The notes under the pieces are model-generated. The model had not been told where the DNA came from. It made no database searches and worked only from the letters and a program-made list of their open reading frames with translations. Position numbers and translations under genes: made by a program. DNA of 64,000 nt from Nocardia iowensis (GTDB lineage: Bacteria; Actinomycetota; Actinomycetes; Mycobacteriales; Mycobacteriaceae): positions 2,170,001 to 2,234,000 of the forward strand of contig NZ_CP078145.1 in the NCBI RefSeq assembly GCF_019222765.1. The letters are read 5' to 3'. Shown here in pieces: positions 61,616-64,000 of the stretch (within the stretch, counting starts at the first letter, position 1; every line of letters begins with the position of its first letter).

Positions 61616-62818
61616 TTAGGTGGGGGTTTCGCCGCCGATTACGCCGCCGGGGATGGTTTTTGGGAGGTCGCCGAGTAGTTCGTCGGTGTTTTCTTGGGTG
61701 ATCAGGTAGTCGGGGACTTTGTGTTCGGCGTCGTCTTCGGACTTGCCGCCGCGGGCGCCCATACCGGGGGCGCCCATGCCGGGCATGCCGGTTGCGCCGC
61801 GGGCGGCGGCTGCTGCTGCGGCGGGATTGGTCTGGGTGCCGGGGGCGGTGGGCGTGCCGGGGACGCTGCGGCCCGGTTGGGGAGTCGACGGACTGGGTGA
61901 ACTTGGAGTGCCGGGACTGCCGGTGCGGCTTGGGGTGCCGGGGGCGTACGGGGTGCCGGTGCCGGTCGCCATGGTCTTCGTCGGATCCGTGGAGGTGGGG
62001 GTGGTGCCTGGGGTTTGGGTTGTTGGGTTGGCGCCCGCCGGGGTGGTTTGGGTGTTGCTCGGAGTTGTGGAGGCGGGGGTGGTTTGCGCCTGCTCGGGGG
62101 TGGTCTGGTCGCCCGGCTGCTGCGTAGTGCCCGGGTCGTCGGGCTTGCCGTCGCCATCCTTGTCGCCGGGGACGGGGGAGTTGGTCGAGTTCGGGTCCGT
62201 GCTGGTCGATTTGGACTGGTTCGGCTGACTGCCGCTGTTGCTGTTGTCGTCGGTGTATCCGCCGGGCGGAGGGGTGATGTCGACGGGCTTGGTGGGACTC
62301 GTCGGCGTCGGCAAGATGGGGATCTTGCCGTCGATCTGGCTGAATGGCTGCACGTAGTGCTCGTTCATCGCGACGCGCGCCCGCTGAGTCTCCTCGGATT
62401 GGTCACGCTGGAGGTCCCAGCGGTGCGGGGGCCAAGCCCACGATGTCCATGTGACGACTACCGGATCGGGAATCGCCTTCTTGGTGTTGACGATTGCGCT
62501 CGCGGCATCACGCACCCTGGTGTGCAGTTCGGCGAGGGCGGGCGTCAATGTATGGGCGTCGGTCGTGTAGTCCTGGATCGCCTTCTTCGACGCCTCGGCG
62601 GCCGGGCCGGACCACGCTTGGGAGATCGAGTTCTGGATAGAGCGGGCGAAGGTCGCTACGCCCTGCTCCCAGAGTTGATGCATCTGCCAGTACTTTTCGG
62701 CCTGGTTGATCGCGTCGGTGGTATCGAGCGGATCGAAGGCATCCTTGATCTCCGGATGCTCCCAGCTGTCTGTGTGCTCGCCGCCGCCCGGAATCCGGGG
62801 TGGTTCGTATCCGCTCAT
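61616..62818 (-). CDS. PPE-like ESX substrate with Pro/Thr-rich tail
   Basis: Protein of 400 aa. The N-terminal ~150 residues are helical with a WxG-type turn (ISQAWSGPAAEASKKAIQDY), like PPE/WXG100-related domains. A low-complexity middle (Thr/Pro/Asn/Ser, about residues 170-340) and an Ala/Gly part follow. The conserved-looking end HKVPDYLITQENTDELLGDL contains a pattern seen at the C-terminus of Nocardia PPE-like proteins. The ATG overlaps the stop of the upstream gene (ATGA). Probably secreted by a type VII system encoded elsewhere, with the upstream small protein as partner. Confidence 0.8.
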   Translation of the reverse strand: MSGYEPPRIPGGGEHTDSWEHPEIKDAFDPLDTTDAINQAEKYWQMHQLWEQGVATFARSIQNSISQAWSGPAAEASKKAIQDYTTDAHTLTPALAELHTRVRDAASAIVNTKKAIPDPVVVTWTSWAWPPHRWDLQRDQSEETQRARVAMNEHYVQPFSQIDGKIPILPTPTSPTKPVDITPPPGGYTDDNSNSGSQPNQSKSTSTDPNSTNSPVPGDKDGDGKPDDPGTTQQPGDQTTPEQAQTTPASTTPSNTQTTPAGANPTTQTPGTTPTSTDPTKTMATGTGTPYAPGTPSRTGSPGTPSSPSPSTPQPGRSVPGTPTAPGTQTNPAAAAAAARGATGMPGMGAPGMGARGGKSEDDAEHKVPDYLITQENTDELLGDLPKTIPGGVIGGETPT

Positions 62819-63294
62819 CGGCCAGTCCCGTCCGGGAGGAGGTATGGGCCAGCTGGGAGTTGAACGGGTGGACGCTCGGGGAGTGTCTCGTTCAGGCGCG
62901 TGAACTCACTGGCGAACTCGGTGTCCGCCTGCATCATTCGCTCTCGGGCCAATCGGTAAACCGCTTGGATATCTTCAACGATCTTGTAGTGCTGCTCCAT
63001 GATCGCGAAGACGTCGTTGCCATCCTTCGTCAGTTTGGCCTTCGTCTTGAATCGATCGACGACTGTGCCTGCCGAAACCATCTGGTTGTTGGTTTCTCCG
63101 AGGCCCCAATTCGGCTGATTCGACACACCATCGGCGATCGTCTGGATTCGCTGGATGGTGCGCTTGAAGTACTCGCAGTCGCGGTCAATGTAGATGAAGT
63201 CTTCAGGCTTCATCTCAACCGCCAATTGACCTTCGCGAGCTGCGCTGATCATGTTCGACATCGGTCGAGGCGGTGCCGTCTGATCGTCCCCCAT
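62815..63294 (-). CDS. Helical PE-like partner protein of ESX cluster
   Basis: Protein of 159 aa, mostly alpha-helical (CEYFKRTIQRIQTIADGVSN, ... DVFAIMEQHYKIVEDIQAVY, RLARERMMQADTEFASEFTR). No PE motif is seen at the start, but position upstream of, and 4-bp overlap with, the PPE-like gene suggest a heterodimer partner. The Y/F-x-x-x-D/E-type export signal could be YRLARE. Preceded by GGAAGGA five bases before ATG. Identity by context more than by sequence. Confidence 0.7.
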   Translation of the reverse strand: MGDDQTAPPRPMSNMISAAREGQLAVEMKPEDFIYIDRDCEYFKRTIQRIQTIADGVSNQPNWGLGETNNQMVSAGTVVDRFKTKAKLTKDGNDVFAIMEQHYKIVEDIQAVYRLARERMMQADTEFASEFTRLNETLPERPPVQLPAGPYLLPDGTGR

Positions 63295-63335
63295 GAGTCC
63301 TTCCCTCCCAGTCGTTCCTATCGCGGTCAGTGGAT

Positions 63336-63908
63336 TTACACGTTGGCCGGCATTGTCGGCACGACCTTCTCCGCGAGCTTCCGAGTGAGGTCGCAGGTGT
63401 CGAGGTGTCCTGTATTACGCCGCGACGGAGGATTGCTCAGGTTGATTTCGAGACTGCCGCCCTTCATCTCCACATCCACCGTGCATGCGGCCTCCGGGTG
63501 GTCATTGGACTGCCGGGTTGAGATTGCTCGGCGACCGTTGACAGTGAACTCGCGAGTATCAGAGAAGTTCTTCGCTCGCACCATATCGACGGTGATGTTC
63601 GTCGTCTGGATTCTCGCTCCGTACCCGTCTGTTTGGACCCACAGACACCCACGCCACTTGATGCCGCCAGAGGCATTGGAGTCATCAGGCGTCTTGTCCA
63701 GCAGTTTTTCGGAGTCCAACACGCTCTGCGGGACGTCAGTGCAGGGGTCGTAGCCGGAAGGCACGTCCGGAGCGACGCTCGTCGTCGACGTAGGTGAATT
63801 TCCCGTCGGCTTGGGATCCCCATCTGTCGACGACCCGCACCCGGCGATCACGAACACGGCGCCGAGCGCGAGAGCAGCTAACTGCCACGAATTCGACCTG
63901 CTCGTCAT
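63336..63908 (-). CDS. DUF3558 family lipoprotein
   Basis: Protein of 190 aa with a lipoprotein signal (LAALALGAVFVIAGCGSSTD; lipidated Cys at the IAGC box). A mature DUF3558 domain follows: GYDPCTDVPQSVLDSEKLL, RGCLWVQTDGYGARIQTTNI, and the paired Cys residues AACTVDVEMKGG and LDTCDLTRKLAEKV. DUF3558 lipoproteins frequently accompany small ESX clusters in Nocardia. Start 63908 follows AAGGA; 63944 is a possible longer start. It is 41 bp upstream of the PE-like gene and likely first in the operon. Confidence 0.87.
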   Translation of the reverse strand: MTSRSNSWQLAALALGAVFVIAGCGSSTDGDPKPTGNSPTSTTSVAPDVPSGYDPCTDVPQSVLDSEKLLDKTPDDSNASGGIKWRGCLWVQTDGYGARIQTTNITVDMVRAKNFSDTREFTVNGRRAISTRQSNDHPEAACTVDVEMKGGSLEINLSNPPSRRNTGHLDTCDLTRKLAEKVVPTMPANV

Positions 63909-64000
63909 CGGATCCTTCGCCGCCGGTGCTGGTTTTGATCGCACAGGGCCGGACCGGCTCCTCCGCCCCCTGTCAGATCATGCTGACGCTACCGATGCGC

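Overview
The window is GC-rich actinobacterial chromosome, most likely Nocardia or a close relative in Mycobacteriales. Frequent GTG starts, many ATGA/GTGA stop-start overlaps and probable leaderless transcripts fit this. So does the gene order comEA-comEC-holA-rpsT-lepA-(GH15 trehalase)-subI-cysTWA, followed by nirA-cysH and hemW, which parallels the Mycobacterium tuberculosis Rv2413c-Rv2388c neighbourhood. ESX-type genes (EspG, PPE-like protein, DUF3558 lipoprotein) lie at the right end. No tRNA, rRNA, CRISPR array, prophage or intact insertion sequence was seen.

Layout. 0-5 kb: DNA uptake genes comEA/comEC, a MazEF-type toxin-antitoxin pair and holA, the last preceded by a probable leaderless 30-codon upstream ORF. 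5-10 kb: an LCP cell-wall ligase, small metabolic genes, and an aldo-keto reductase divergent from an MmyB-type regulator. 10-15 kb: rpsT, an aquaporin, a MazF-fold protein divergent from lepA, and a Uma2 nuclease remnant. 15-22 kb: a PrrAB-like two-component system, a proline-rich secreted protein, and a 705-aa low-complexity protein followed by a dynamin-like GTPase (an arrangement recalling mycobacterial iniBAC). 22-30 kb: a GH15 trehalase, two tiny membrane proteins, an M48 protease, and the sulfate ABC importer subI-cysT-cysW-cysA behind a leaderless cysteine leader peptide. 30-39 kb: two paralogous membrane-anchored Hsp70-like proteins flanking an AurF-type diiron oxygenase with its ferredoxin/reductase fusion, a degenerate 19-bp repeat field and a frameshifted SDR gene. 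39-43 kb: degenerate ~122-bp repeats, an ECF sigma factor with a short anti-sigma factor, a VOC/WYL-regulator pair sharing a perfect operator, and a TetR regulator. 43-50 kb: the sulfate-assimilation operon nirA-cysH-cysD-cysN-sirohydrochlorin chelatase, again behind a cysteine leader peptide. 50-58 kb: hemW, then a decayed stretch with three gene remnants, YbaB-like genes, a TetR regulator and a histidine phosphatase. 58-64 kb: an XRE regulator, an EamA transporter and an ESX-associated cluster.

The central theme is sulfur supply. SubI/CysTWA imports sulfate, CysDN makes APS, CysH reduces APS to sulfite, NirA reduces sulfite to sulfide, and the chelatase supplies sirohaem to NirA. Both transcription units begin with a short leaderless ORF carrying cysteine codons. 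These correspond to the mycobacterial leader peptides I know as Ms4533A and Ms4527A, and they probably sense Cys-tRNA supply by ribosome stalling. The less explained material consists of several families of degenerate tandem repeats, the P-loop-altered dynamin, the duplicated Hsp70-like membrane proteins, and the leaderless upstream ORF of holA.
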